From Myxococcota bacterium (GTDB taxonomy: Bacteria > Myxococcota_A > UBA9160 > PR03): a stretch of DNA of 23,044 nt. Location of the stretch: contig JASJBO010000038.1 of NCBI GenBank assembly GCA_030066475.1, forward strand, positions 1 through 23,044, read 5' to 3'. A model generated the notes under the pieces. That model did not search any database. It saw only the letters and a list, made by a program, of their open reading frames with translations, and was not told the origin of the DNA. Numbering within the stretch: position 1 is the stretch's first letter; the number at the start of each line of letters is the position of its first letter. A program made the position numbers and the translations under genes. This document shows positions 1-7,610 of this stretch, piece by piece.

Positions 1-39
1 CGGCTCGCTGCGCGCTTCGGCTTCGCCTCCGCTTGCGGG
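1..39 (+). repeat. Dispersed repeat copy A (cut by window edge)
   Basis: This is the right-hand part of the repeat family: CGGCTCGCTGCGCGC, then TTCGGCTTCGCC, then the tail GCTTGCGGG. Its first 37 bases are identical to 5893-5929 (copy B). It lies inside the C-terminal coding part of the minus-strand AAA+ gene, where it reads ASGGEAEARSEP. Confidence 0.8.
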
Positions 40-1131
40 TGGTGTCTCGAAGCGGAGCGCGCTCGCGGGGACGGGGTCCTCGGAGGTGGCGGCGAGGGTG
101 CGGGCCACGACGGCGTCGAGCTCGGGGAGGTTGCGGGGCCAGGGATGGTCGCGGAGGGCGGCGAGGGCTTCGTGCGAGAAGCTGCGGGGGCGGAGGGCGT
201 GGCGGCGGCACCAGTCCGCGATCGTGGCGTGGACGAGCTCGTCGAAGTCGGGGCGCTCGCGCAGCGGGGGCAGGCGCAGCTCGATGCCGGCCAAGGCGTC
301 GGCCAGGCGGGCGTCCAGATGCGGATCGAGGCGCGCGGGGTCGTCGCCGGCCGTCGCCATCCAGCGGATCCGCGGGGCGGCCAGCGGGCCCGGTGGGCCG
401 TGCTCGATCCAGTCGCATACCTGGCGCTGGGTGGCGCCGTCGAGCCGGTCCACTTCCGCGAGCCAGAGCGTCGCGGGGCCGGTTCCCGGCGAGGGCCCCA
501 CCTCCCAGTCGAGCCCCGCAAGCAGTGCGGCGGCGTCCGCGCCGGCTGCGCCCCGGAGCACCGCCAGGCCGCCCGGGGGCTCACCGCTGGCGACGCTGTG
601 CAGGTAGCGCACCAGTAGCCCGCGGCCGGTGCCGGGCTCGCCGCGGACCAGCACCGGGAGCGCGGCGCGCGCGGGGTCGGTCGCCTCGAGCAGACCGTCG
701 AGCTCGAGGCCCGCGAGCCAGCGGGCGAAGCGATCCTGCAGCGATCCGCGCCGCAGGCGCTGTCCCAGCGAGGTGGTCCCGCGCAGCGCCAGCGTCGAGC
801 GCATGCGGCGGCGTAGCTCGCGCGGGTCGCTGGTGGCGGGGATCACCGGCGCCGGCAGCGCATCGAAGAGCTGGCGGGCGCGGCCCAGCTCGGCCGGGGG
901 GGCCAGCACCAGCCACGCGGCGCGTCCCGCGCGTCCCATGTGGCGGTGGACGAACTCCAGCTCGGCCTCGAAGTCGCCTCCGAGGCCCAGCAGCACCACG
1001 TCCGGGGGCGCCGCCTCGCCGAACCCCCCCGGCGCGCACGGATCACCAGCCAGGACATCGGACTCGCCCAACAGCCTCAGGAGCGCCGCACGCCAGCGGG
1101 AGTCTCGATGCAGGATCCAGATCTTCGCCAT
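1..1131 (-). CDS. Degenerate NtrC-family AAA+ regulator (3' end outside window)
   Basis: This open frame starts at ATG 1131 and runs off the left edge after 377 codons. Residues 1-115 look like a response-regulator receiver that has lost its acid: the usual PDVVLLD strand reads PDVVLLGLGG. Residues about 150-350 look like the central AAA+ domain of sigma-54 activators: a P-loop GEPGTGRG with arginine for the usual lysine, a Walker-B-like LWLAEVDRL, RIRWMATAGDD, LPPLRERPD and HPWPRNLPELD (usually WPGNVREL). The GAFTGA loop that touches sigma-54 is absent, and the stretch where it belongs is short. The Shine-Dalgarno is weak (GGACGAG). The visible end reads into repeat copy A (ASGGEAEARSEP); whether a DNA-binding domain follows cannot be seen. 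I infer a regulator that has lost ATPase and sigma-54 activation and may act as a partner or decoy. The family call is fairly sure, the function is not. Confidence 0.8.
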   Translation of the reverse strand, partial: MAKIWILHRDSRWRAALLRLLGESDVLAGDPCAPGGFGEAAPPDVVLLGLGGDFEAELEFVHRHMGRAGRAAWLVLAPPAELGRARQLFDALPAPVIPATSDPRELRRRMRSTLALRGTTSLGQRLRRGSLQDRFARWLAGLELDGLLEATDPARAALPVLVRGEPGTGRGLLVRYLHSVASGEPPGGLAVLRGAAGADAAALLAGLDWEVGPSPGTGPATLWLAEVDRLDGATQRQVCDWIEHGPPGPLAAPRIRWMATAGDDPARLDPHLDARLADALAGIELRLPPLRERPDFDELVHATIADWCRRHALRPRSFSHEALAALRDHPWPRNLPELDAVVARTLAATSEDPVPASALRFETPPASGGEAEARSEP

Positions 1132-1184
1132 CTCGTCCAGGGTCTATTCAGGGGAAACCCGTACGCCTCCGGTTCTCGCAGATG

Positions 1185-1199
1185 GCAAGCCACGTGCCA
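1185..1199 (-). promoter_or_regulatory. Sigma-54 (-24/-12) promoter
   Basis: The minus strand reads TGGCACG-TGGC-TTGC, a full match to the sigma-54 core consensus TGGCACG-N4-TTGC, with the GG and GC elements correctly spaced. It points at the AAA+ gene. A start site about 12 bases past the GC element, near 1173, would give a leader of roughly 40 bases before ATG 1131. The element lies in a true intergenic region, which favours function over chance. Confidence 0.75.
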
Positions 1200-1402
1200 A
1201 GACCCCAACACCGTACAGAGTACGCAAAACTGCTGCCCAAATCTCCTGTAAAACACCGGAATCGCCGCTTCGCACGATCGAGGCGGGTCTCCGGGTGCGG
1301 TTTCCGATGGGTGGCGCCTGGGCCAGAATGGGAAAACGCCGTCACCCGAGGGGAGGCGTCCGCTCGGTTGCCCGCCCCCACCGCCTCTGCCAAAGTGGGC
1401 TT

Positions 1403-1428
1403 CCGTTCCCCCGTTCCCCCGTTCCCCC
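1403..1428 (+). repeat. 8-bp tandem repeat (CCGTTCCC)x3
   Basis: Three exact copies of CCGTTCCC followed by a partial CCGC lie 20-45 bases upstream of the GTG start of the thyX-like gene. The tract is pyrimidine-rich on the plus strand. It lies between any promoter and the start codon, so copy-number change could alter leader length; this is inference. Confidence 0.8.
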
Positions 1429-1449
1429 GCTTCCTCGACGGAGCCTCGC

Positions 1450-2985
1450 GTGCCGAGCATCGACAGCGGACCCGAGGTCCGACTGCGCAACTGGTTCGAG
1501 CGGCCCTACGACGACGCCATCGCCGCCGCGCGCACCTGCTACTCGCCGCGCGTGATCGCGGCCGACGAGATCACCGAGCGCCAGCGGCGCAACATCGGCC
1601 CGCTCACCTTCCAGGGGGGCCACCACACCGTCTACCAGCACGCCACCTTCGAGTTCGCGCTCTCCGGCATCTCGCGCCAGCTCGTCTGGTGCTTCCTGCA
1701 CGCCTACCCGTTCTACAACACCGAGCAGCAGAGCCAGCGCTACGTGAAGCTCGACGAGGTGCGCGCGCACGTGCCGCCCGCGCTGGCCGGCGAAGCGCGC
1801 GAGGTGTACGAGCGCGCGGTCGGCGACGCCTGGCGCGCGTACGCCGAGCTCACCGAGCGGCTGCTCCCGGTGACGCACGGCATCCTCGCCGACCTGTGGC
1901 GGCTCAAGGACCGCCAGAACCGCGCCTTCGGGCGCAGCGTGGCGCGCGAGGCCGAGAAGAAGGCGATCGAGACCGCCCGCTACGTGATCCCGATCGCCTG
2001 TCACACGGCGATGGTCTACACGGTGTCGGGCATCGTGCTGCACCGCCTGCGCCGGATGGCGGCCGCCTGCGACGCGCCCGACGAGGCGCGCGACGTGGTG
2101 GGCCGCATGGTCGCCGAGGTGGAGCGCGTCGACCCGGCCTTCTTCACCGAGGTGGGCGAGCCGCCGCTCGAGCCCGAGGCGGTGCCCGAGAACCGCCTCG
2201 CCCCTTCCGGCCCGGGCGACGCCGCCTGGCCCGAGGCCTTCGACAAGTCGCTCGGCGGATGCTCGTCGCGCCTGGTCGACTACGGCGCGCGGGCGCCGCA
2301 GGTGGTGGCCGACGCGGTGCGCGGCGTGCTGGGTCGCGCCGACCTCGACGACGCCGACGCCCTGGCGCTGGCGCTCGATCCGGCGCGCAACCCGTACCGG
2401 GTCGAGACGCTCAACGTCTCGACCCACGCGCCGCTGATGCGCGCGCTCGCCCACGCGCACTACACCTTCCGCAAGAAGCTCTCGCACAGCGCCGACTCGC
2501 AGGACCAGCGTCACCGCATGGCGCCGGGCTCGCGGCCGCTGCTGTCGCGCACGGTGCCGCGCCGCCCCGACGTGATCGAGCCCGAGCTGATCCGCTCCGA
2601 TCCCGGCTGCCACGCCCTGTTCCAGCAGGCAGTCGAGGCCGCCTGGCACGCGCGCGGGCGCCTGCTCGAGCTGGGCGTGAAGCCCGAGCTGGCGCTCTAC
2701 GTCCTACCGAATGCGCTGGCGGTGCGCTTCGAGGAGTCCGGCTCGCTGCTCCACCTGATCCACAAGTGGACGATGCGAACTTGTCTGAACGCGCAGCGCG
2801 AGATCTACGAGGCGTCGATGGACGAGATCGAGCAGGTCCGCGCGGTCCACCCCGAGCTGATGCGGCACGTCGGGCCACCCTGCTTCGTGCGTACCGGCGT
2901 CGTGCGCCCGCGCTGCACCGAGGGCTCGCACTTCTGCGGTGTGCCCGTGTGGCGCAGCTTCCCGGAGGTGGAGAGGAGGATCTGA
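1450..2985 (+). CDS. ThyX-like protein with duplicated FAD-dependent thymidylate synthase domain
   Basis: The protein has 511 residues, about twice the length of a usual ThyX. The start is GTG 1450 with a GGAG motif just upstream. The N-terminal half has a ThyX-type signature around residues 76-98, ending QQSQRY, but the RHR triplet of the ThyX motif RHRx7S is missing. The C-terminal half repeats a related pattern at 338-357 (FRKKLSHSADSQDQRHR), again not canonical. The tail has cysteines at 478, 489 and 496 that might bind a metal. Classical ThyX makes dTMP from dUMP with FAD, NADPH and methylene-tetrahydrofolate, normally as a homotetramer. Here the two halves may form a pseudo-dimer. With both signatures altered, thymidylate synthesis should not be assumed. 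Family membership is confident, activity uncertain. Confidence 0.85.
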   Translation: MPSIDSGPEVRLRNWFERPYDDAIAAARTCYSPRVIAADEITERQRRNIGPLTFQGGHHTVYQHATFEFALSGISRQLVWCFLHAYPFYNTEQQSQRYVKLDEVRAHVPPALAGEAREVYERAVGDAWRAYAELTERLLPVTHGILADLWRLKDRQNRAFGRSVAREAEKKAIETARYVIPIACHTAMVYTVSGIVLHRLRRMAAACDAPDEARDVVGRMVAEVERVDPAFFTEVGEPPLEPEAVPENRLAPSGPGDAAWPEAFDKSLGGCSSRLVDYGARAPQVVADAVRGVLGRADLDDADALALALDPARNPYRVETLNVSTHAPLMRALAHAHYTFRKKLSHSADSQDQRHRMAPGSRPLLSRTVPRRPDVIEPELIRSDPGCHALFQQAVEAAWHARGRLLELGVKPELALYVLPNALAVRFEESGSLLHLIHKWTMRTCLNAQREIYEASMDEIEQVRAVHPELMRHVGPPCFVRTGVVRPRCTEGSHFCGVPVWRSFPEVERRI

Positions 2986-3065
2986 TGCGCTACCGAGGCC
3001 CGCACTCCTGCGGCGCGCCCGTGTGGCGCAGCTTCCCGGAGGTGGAGAGGAGGATCTGATGCGCT
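2917..3065 (+). repeat. 74-bp tandem duplication over gene junction
   Basis: Unit 1 (2917-2991) and unit 2 (2992-3065) are direct copies offset by 74 bases. The last 48 bases (2944-2991 and 3018-3065) are identical and hold the Shine-Dalgarno GAGAGGAGG and the ATG. The first part differs by a few substitutions and an indel. The duplication copies the last codons of the ThyX-like gene together with the ribosome-binding site and start of the next gene. Confidence 0.9.
2985..3059 (+). CDS. 24-residue mini-ORF copied from the ThyX-like C-terminus
   Basis: ATG 2985 overlaps the TGA of the ThyX-like gene (TGATG), and its own TGA overlaps the ATG of the next gene in the same way. A strong Shine-Dalgarno (GGAGAGGAGG) lies 5 bases before the start, so translation is likely. 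The last 14 residues (PVWRSFPEVERRI and the alanine before them, where ThyX has valine) nearly repeat the ThyX-like tail; it keeps one of the three tail cysteines. It may be a by-product of the duplication, a translational coupler, or a real micropeptide. Nothing in the sequence shows a function. Confidence 0.45.
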   Translation: MRYRGPHSCGAPVWRSFPEVERRI

Positions 3066-4045
3066 GTTCCCTCCCCCTGGCTGCGAGCTGCGCGGCCGCG
3101 CTGCTCGCGTCGGCGCCCGCCACCGCCCAGGTGGAGCTCGAGGGCACCTGGTACGTGCTGATGCACTTCCAGGACTCGCTCACCGCGAAGCCCGAGGCCT
3201 GGCGCTGGGAGGACAAGGTCTGGAAGTTCGAGGACCAGGGCGACCGGCTCAAGTGGACCGAGCACCCGATCGTCGTGTTCGAGGACCAGACGGGGCGCTT
3301 CGAGGCGCTGGGCGGCAACCGCGCCTCGCGCGTGATCGCCGCCTGGGAGCCCAGCGAGGCGCAGCTCGCCGACATCCGCGACGGGCTCCAGGTCAACTCG
3401 CGCGGCACCAAGAGCAAGACGCTGAAGAGCCGCGACGGCGGCCAGAGCTTCCGCTCGGGCGGCGCGGGGCCGGCCGCCGCCTCGGCCTCGATCATCACCT
3501 ACAGCGAGACCTGGACGATCGAGGGCATGCCCGACCTGCCGGTGTTCGCGCGCGACGACTACCTGGGCTCGGCGCGCTCCGAGAGCATGGAGGGGCGCAC
3601 CGAGTACCGCACCGAGGTGGTGAAGGAGGGCGGCAGCCTGCTCGAGGGCGCCTTCGCGCGCGACGACAACCGGCGCGGCCGCTTCCGGCTGTATCGCACG
3701 GGGGCCTCCGAACGGGTGCGCGGCAGCGGGCTCAGCCAGGGCCAGCGGGCCATGCGCATGCTGGCGTCGCAGGCCGGCATGCAGCTCGACGACGAGCAGG
3801 TCAAGGCGCTCACCGCGGGCCGCGTGGCGCCCGGCACGGAGATCCCCGACGACGTGCGCGAGGACGTGCGCGCCCAGATCCGCAAGGACGTCGAGCAGGC
3901 CTTCGAGCAGCAGGGCCTCCGGCCGAGCCAGTACCGGAACGAGGTGGAGAGCCTGACCCGCAAGATCGAGAAGCTGATCCTCGACGAGGGCAAGAGCACC
4001 GAGGAGGTGCGCCGCATGCTCCAGGCGGGCGAGATCACCCCGTGA
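3059..4045 (+). CDS. Secreted protein of unknown function
   Basis: The protein has 328 residues. The start ATG 3059 sits 5 bases after GAGAGGAGG. Residues 1-24 form a typical Sec signal peptide ending in APATAQ, with cleavage likely just after ATA or TAQ. The mature part is hydrophilic, with a tryptophan-rich segment near residues 30-65 and many paired charges. The last 100 residues look helical and charged, ending in a repeat-like segment (EEVRRMLQAGEI). No catalytic motif or known family was recognised. The gene overlaps the following acetyltransferase by 4 bases (GTGA), so the two are probably co-expressed. A periplasmic location is likely. Confidence 0.85.
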   Translation: MRCSLPLAASCAAALLASAPATAQVELEGTWYVLMHFQDSLTAKPEAWRWEDKVWKFEDQGDRLKWTEHPIVVFEDQTGRFEALGGNRASRVIAAWEPSEAQLADIRDGLQVNSRGTKSKTLKSRDGGQSFRSGGAGPAAASASIITYSETWTIEGMPDLPVFARDDYLGSARSESMEGRTEYRTEVVKEGGSLLEGAFARDDNRRGRFRLYRTGASERVRGSGLSQGQRAMRMLASQAGMQLDDEQVKALTAGRVAPGTEIPDDVREDVRAQIRKDVEQAFEQQGLRPSQYRNEVESLTRKIEKLILDEGKSTEEVRRMLQAGEITP

Positions 4046-4521
4046 GCCCCGCCGGCGTCGCCCTCCGGCGCGCCGGCTCCGCCGACCTCGACGCCCTGGT
4101 GGAGCTGTGGCGCGAGCTCGCGGCGCACCACGCCCGGCTCGAGTCGGCCTTTGCACTGCGCGCCGACGGCGGGACCGCCCTGCGTCGGGCCGTCCGCCGC
4201 CTGCTCGACGACGGCGACTGCGCCTTCTGGATCGCCGAGCGCGGCGGCGAGCCGCTGGGCTTCAGCGCGGCGCGCCTCGAGACCGGGCGCGAGCCCCTGG
4301 CCGAGAGCGGCCGCGGCGAGATCGAGGACCTGTACGTCCGCCGGGGCGCGCGCCGGCTCGGCGTCGGGCGCGCGCTCGCCGAGGCGGCGCTCGCCTGGCT
4401 CGCCGAGCGCGGCGCCGCCCGCGTGGAGGTGAGCGTGGCGGTGCGCAACGCCGAGGGCCAGGCGTTCTGGCGCGCGCTCGGCTTCGGCGAGTACGTGGAC
4501 GTCCTGCAACGGCACCTGTAG
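4042..4521 (+). CDS. GNAT family N-acetyltransferase
   Basis: The protein has 159 residues and starts at GTG 4042 inside the stop of the preceding gene. Residues 90-145 carry the GNAT core: a beta strand GEIEDLYVRR, the acetyl-CoA pyrophosphate loop RRLGVGRAL, a helix, and the closing motif VAVRNAEGQAFWRALGF, which is diagnostic for the family. GNAT enzymes move an acetyl group from acetyl-CoA to an amine. The acceptor cannot be predicted here. It is full length for a single-domain GNAT and probably cytosolic. Confidence 0.9.
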   Translation: MSPAGVALRRAGSADLDALVELWRELAAHHARLESAFALRADGGTALRRAVRRLLDDGDCAFWIAERGGEPLGFSAARLETGREPLAESGRGEIEDLYVRRGARRLGVGRALAEAALAWLAERGAARVEVSVAVRNAEGQAFWRALGFGEYVDVLQRHL

Positions 4522-4549
4522 CTTCCCCCGGCCCGACGCGAGGTCCCCC

Positions 4550-5875
4550 ATGCCCCCCAAGACGAATCCGCTGGCCCAGGCCCTGAACGAGCGGCTCGAG
4601 CAGGCCGCGCCCGCGACCTTCGCCATGCTGTCGGCCCTCGGTCGGCGCCTGTACTTCCCGAAGGGCATCCTCTCGCAGACCGCCGAGGCGAAGCAGAAGG
4701 CCAGCCGCTTCAACGCGACGATCGGCATCGCCACCGAGGGCGCCGGCCCGATGTACCTGCCCTCGATCCAGAAGCACCTGAACGAGATCGAGCCCGCCGA
4801 GGCGTACCCCTACGCGCCGCCCGCCGGCCGGCCCGGCCTGCGCGAGCGCTGGCGCGAGAAGCAGCTCGAGGAGAACCCGTCGCTGCGCGACAAGGCGTTC
4901 GGGCAGCCGATCGCGACGAGCGCGCTCACCCACGGTCTCGCGCTGGTCGGCGACCTGTTCGTGGACGAGGGCGACCTGATCCTGCTGCCCGACAAGCTGT
5001 GGGGCAACTACCGGCTCACCTACGAGGTGCGCCTCGGCGCGGAGATCGTCACCTATCCGTTCTACGCCGGCGAGGGCTTCAACATCGACGGCTTCGCCGC
5101 GGCGCTCGCCGAGCACGGCGCCGCGCGCGAGAAGCTGGTGGTGCTGCTGAACTTCCCGAACAACCCCACCGGCTACATGCCCACGCCGACCGAGGGCGCC
5201 GCCATCGCCGACGCGCTGGCCGCCCAGGCCGCGCGCGGCACGCGCATCGTGGCGATCACCGACGATGCCTACTTCGGCCTGTTCTACCACCTGGGCGCCG
5301 AGTCGATGACCGAGTCGCTGTTCGGCCTGCTGACCAACCGCCACCCGAACCTGCTGGCGGTGAAGCTCGACGGCGCCACCAAGGAGCTGTTCGTGTGGGG
5401 GCTGCGCTGCGGCTTCCTGACCATCGGCCCCGGCGACGCGGCCTCCGCCGAGACCGTGTGCGAGGTGATCGACGCCAAGGCGCGCGGCGCGATCCGCGGC
5501 GCCATCTCGAACAGCCCGATGCTGTCGCAGTCGCTGGTCGAGAAGGGCCTGGAGTCGGGCTCGGTGGCCGAGGAGCGCAAGCAGAAGGCGGAGACGCTGC
5601 GGCGCCGTGCCGCGCTGGTGTACGAGGTCGCGGGCCGCCCCCAGTACCGCGAGAGCTTCGACGTCTACCCGTTCAACAGCGGCTACTTCATGTGCGTCGC
5701 CGTCCACGGCGTCGACGCCGAGCAGCTCCGCGTCCACCTGCTCGACCGCTACGAGACCGGCCTGATCGCCACCAGCCCCACGGACATCCGCATCGCCTTC
5801 TCCTGCCTCGAGCAGGAGGAGATCGAGCCTCTGTTCGAGACGCTCCACCGGGCCATCCAGGAGCTCCGGTCTTAG
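4550..5875 (+). CDS. Class I/II PLP-dependent aminotransferase
   Basis: The protein has 441 residues from ATG 4550. Fold-type I aminotransferase landmarks are present in order: NFPNNPTGY at 201-209, DDAY at 238-241 for the cofactor pyridine nitrogen, K278 in GATKELF as the likely Schiff-base lysine, and R414 in TDIRIAF as the likely carboxylate-binding arginine. The enzyme should swap amino groups between an amino acid and a 2-oxo acid. The sequence does not fix the substrate; aspartate or aromatic amino acids are common in the family. It ends just before repeat copy B and the convergent M20 gene. Confidence 0.9.
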   Translation: MPPKTNPLAQALNERLEQAAPATFAMLSALGRRLYFPKGILSQTAEAKQKASRFNATIGIATEGAGPMYLPSIQKHLNEIEPAEAYPYAPPAGRPGLRERWREKQLEENPSLRDKAFGQPIATSALTHGLALVGDLFVDEGDLILLPDKLWGNYRLTYEVRLGAEIVTYPFYAGEGFNIDGFAAALAEHGAAREKLVVLLNFPNNPTGYMPTPTEGAAIADALAAQAARGTRIVAITDDAYFGLFYHLGAESMTESLFGLLTNRHPNLLAVKLDGATKELFVWGLRCGFLTIGPGDAASAETVCEVIDAKARGAIRGAISNSPMLSQSLVEKGLESGSVAEERKQKAETLRRRAALVYEVAGRPQYRESFDVYPFNSGYFMCVAVHGVDAEQLRVHLLDRYETGLIATSPTDIRIAFSCLEQEEIEPLFETLHRAIQELRS

Positions 5876-5877
5876 GG

Positions 5878-5933
5878 GACTACGCTCGCCTTCGGCTCGC
5901 TGCGCGCTTCGGCTTCGCCTCCGCTTGCGCGGG
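5878..5933 (+). repeat. Dispersed repeat copy B
   Basis: This is a full copy between the convergent aminotransferase and M20 peptidase genes. Hairpin 1 is GCC-TTC-GGC, then TCGCTGCGCGC, hairpin 2 GGC-TTC-GCC, and tail GCTTGCG. It starts three bases after the aminotransferase stop, so it could serve as a transcript 3' end for one or both genes, although there is no T-run. On the minus strand the usual phase reads ASGGEAEARSEPKAS and then stops, out of frame with the M20 gene. Confidence 0.8.
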
Positions 5934-5999
5934 CGACCTCGTGCGCTTCTTCCGCGTTGGCAGGCCGGCGCGAAGGCCCCACGATCGGAAAGCGCCAGC

Positions 6000-7499
6000 C
6001 TACTCCGAGAGAACCTCGAGGATCCGGACCATCGTGGTGACGCCGCGGGCGAGGTTCTCGATCGAGATGCGCTCGTTGGGGCCGTGGATGCCGCGTGTCT
6101 CGTTGGGCGGGAGCCAGCGCGGCACGAAGCCGTAGGCGACGATCCCGAGCTGGCGGAAGTAGTGGGCGTCGGTGAAGCCGGCGATCACGCGCGGCACCAC
6201 GTGGGCGCCGGGATCCAGCTCCGACGCGACGCGCGCGATGGCGTCGAACAGCGCGGTGTCGGCCGGCGACGCACGCGCCTCGAACGAGAGCGTGGTCTGG
6301 ATCTCGACCTCGGGATCCGCCACGACGCGCCGGAGCTGCTCGGCGAACACCTCACAGCGCTCGCCGGGGAGCAGCCGCACGTCGAGGTCGGCGTGCGCCT
6401 CGGCCGGCACCACGTTGGTGCGCGCTCCGGCCGACAGCACCGTGATCGCGATGGTGTTGCGCACCAGCGCGGCGCGCGGGCCGTTGGCCAGGAAGCGGCG
6501 GCGGAAGTTCCAGTCGCTCTCGAGCGCCTCGGCGAGATTCGCGAGACCCGCGCGGTCCTCGGGAGCGTCGAGCGGCGCCAGCGCCTCGAACATGCGCGCC
6601 ACCTCGGGGACCACGCGCACCTCGGTCTCCATGCGCCGGATCCGTTCGAGCGCGGAGACCAGGCGCGGCACCGCCGCGTTGGGGCCCGCCGTGGAGCCGT
6701 GGCCCGGCCGCCCGCGCGCGGTGAGCCGGGTCCAGCAGGGCGCCTTCTCGGTGACGGTGATTCCCCAGATGTTGGGCGCGCCGCGCTCGCCCTTGAGGAT
6801 GCCGCCGCCCTCGGTCAGCAGGAACTCGGCGCCGTGCAGCAGGCCCTTGTGCCGGCGCACCAGGTGGCCCGCGCCATCGCGGCCGCCGGTCTCCTCGTCG
6901 GGGACCGCGAGGAAGATCACGTCGCGCGAGAGCGGCGTGTCCCGGCGCGACAGCTCGATCAGGGTGAGCAGATGGACCACCGAGACGCCCTTGGCGTCGA
7001 GGGCGCCGCGGCCGACCACGTAGCCGCCGACTACCATGCCCTCGAAGGGGTCGACCGCCCAGCCGCTGCCCTCGGCGGGCACCACGTCGAGGTGGGAGAG
7101 CAGCACCACGGGCGGCCGGCGGCCGGTGCCCGGCACCCGGGCCCAGACGGCGGCGCGGCCCACGCGGGAGTCCCCGGCAGGCGTCTCGACGACCCGCGTC
7201 TCGATCTTCTCGCGCTTCAGCACGTCGGCCATGAACTCGGCGAGGGGCTTCTCGTCGCCCGGCGGGTTCACCGTGGGGATGGCGATCGCGCGCGAGAGCA
7301 GGGTCGCGGCGGCACCCCGCAGGTCCTCGGCCGGATCGGGGATGCGGCCATTCCCGAACGGCCAGATGGCGCGAGCGACCGGCGGGCAAAGCGCAGCCAG
7401 CGATCCGCCGATGCAGAGGGCGACGAGCAGGTGCCGGGTCGGTCGGCGGGTTCGCGGGACTCCGGCGCTGATGGGCTCTCTCCCGGGACTGGGGATCAT
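6000..7499 (-). CDS. Secreted M20 family metallopeptidase / amidohydrolase
   Basis: The protein has 499 residues from ATG 7499; ATG 7568 is also in frame but gives a very long n-region. A positively charged start and a hydrophobic segment (HLLVALCIGGSLAAL) followed by VARA form a signal peptide. M20 landmarks: H136 in LSHLDVVP, D168 in GALDAKG, the glutamate pair E202-E203 in PDEETGG, then TEGGG and a dimerisation-type lid with RPGHGSTAG. The family uses two zinc ions to cleave dipeptides or N-acyl amino acids. Length and signal peptide recall PM20D1-like members, but the substrate is open. It is divergent from the M23 lipoprotein, so both may act on periplasmic peptides. Confidence 0.9.
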   Translation of the reverse strand: MIPSPGREPISAGVPRTRRPTRHLLVALCIGGSLAALCPPVARAIWPFGNGRIPDPAEDLRGAAATLLSRAIAIPTVNPPGDEKPLAEFMADVLKREKIETRVVETPAGDSRVGRAAVWARVPGTGRRPPVVLLSHLDVVPAEGSGWAVDPFEGMVVGGYVVGRGALDAKGVSVVHLLTLIELSRRDTPLSRDVIFLAVPDEETGGRDGAGHLVRRHKGLLHGAEFLLTEGGGILKGERGAPNIWGITVTEKAPCWTRLTARGRPGHGSTAGPNAAVPRLVSALERIRRMETEVRVVPEVARMFEALAPLDAPEDRAGLANLAEALESDWNFRRRFLANGPRAALVRNTIAITVLSAGARTNVVPAEAHADLDVRLLPGERCEVFAEQLRRVVADPEVEIQTTLSFEARASPADTALFDAIARVASELDPGAHVVPRVIAGFTDAHYFRQLGIVAYGFVPRWLPPNETRGIHGPNERISIENLARGVTTMVRILEVLSE

Positions 7500-7610
7500 G
7501 CGAAAGCTGGGCGAAAGTCCTCGGGCGAACCCGCACCGGCGCGCCAAGCGCTCGGATTCGCTAATCATAGCCGCCACGTCGTCCGGGCGGAGGGGGGAAA
7601 GCAGGCGTTG
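7500..7610. promoter_or_regulatory. Divergent promoter region, M20 / M23 genes
   Basis: These 111 bases separate two divergent genes and must hold both promoters if neither reads in from elsewhere. An AT-richer patch (TTCGCTAATCATAG, 7558-7570) may include a -10 element. No confident -35/-10 pair was found. A GGAGG tract near 7589 is far (about 16 bases) from the M23 ATG. Confidence 0.35.

Larger units (their letters stand above)
1132..1449. other. Divergent intergenic region, AAA+ gene / thyX-like gene
   Basis: This 318-base gap is the only one over 300 bases, and it is visibly richer in A and T than its surroundings around 1220-1260. It holds the sigma-54 element for the minus-strand gene, a perfect 5-3-5 dyad CGTAC-AGA-GTACG at 1212-1224 that could be an operator, and an 8-bp tandem repeat at 1403-1428. 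No gene is apparent. I could not find a convincing sigma-70 promoter for the plus-strand thyX-like gene. Confidence 0.6.

Noticed and set aside
1212..1224. Enhancer site for a sigma-54 activator
   Set aside because: The dyad lies only 13 bases upstream of the -24 element, closer than usual enhancer sites (about 80-150 bases). It is kept only as a possible operator.
33..3059. Very long open frame on the plus strand covering the left edge and the thyX-like gene
   Set aside because: The translation is arginine/proline/alanine-rich low complexity, antisense to the AAA+ gene and out of phase with thyX. Only its last 75 bases (2985-3059) have a start with a ribosome-binding site.
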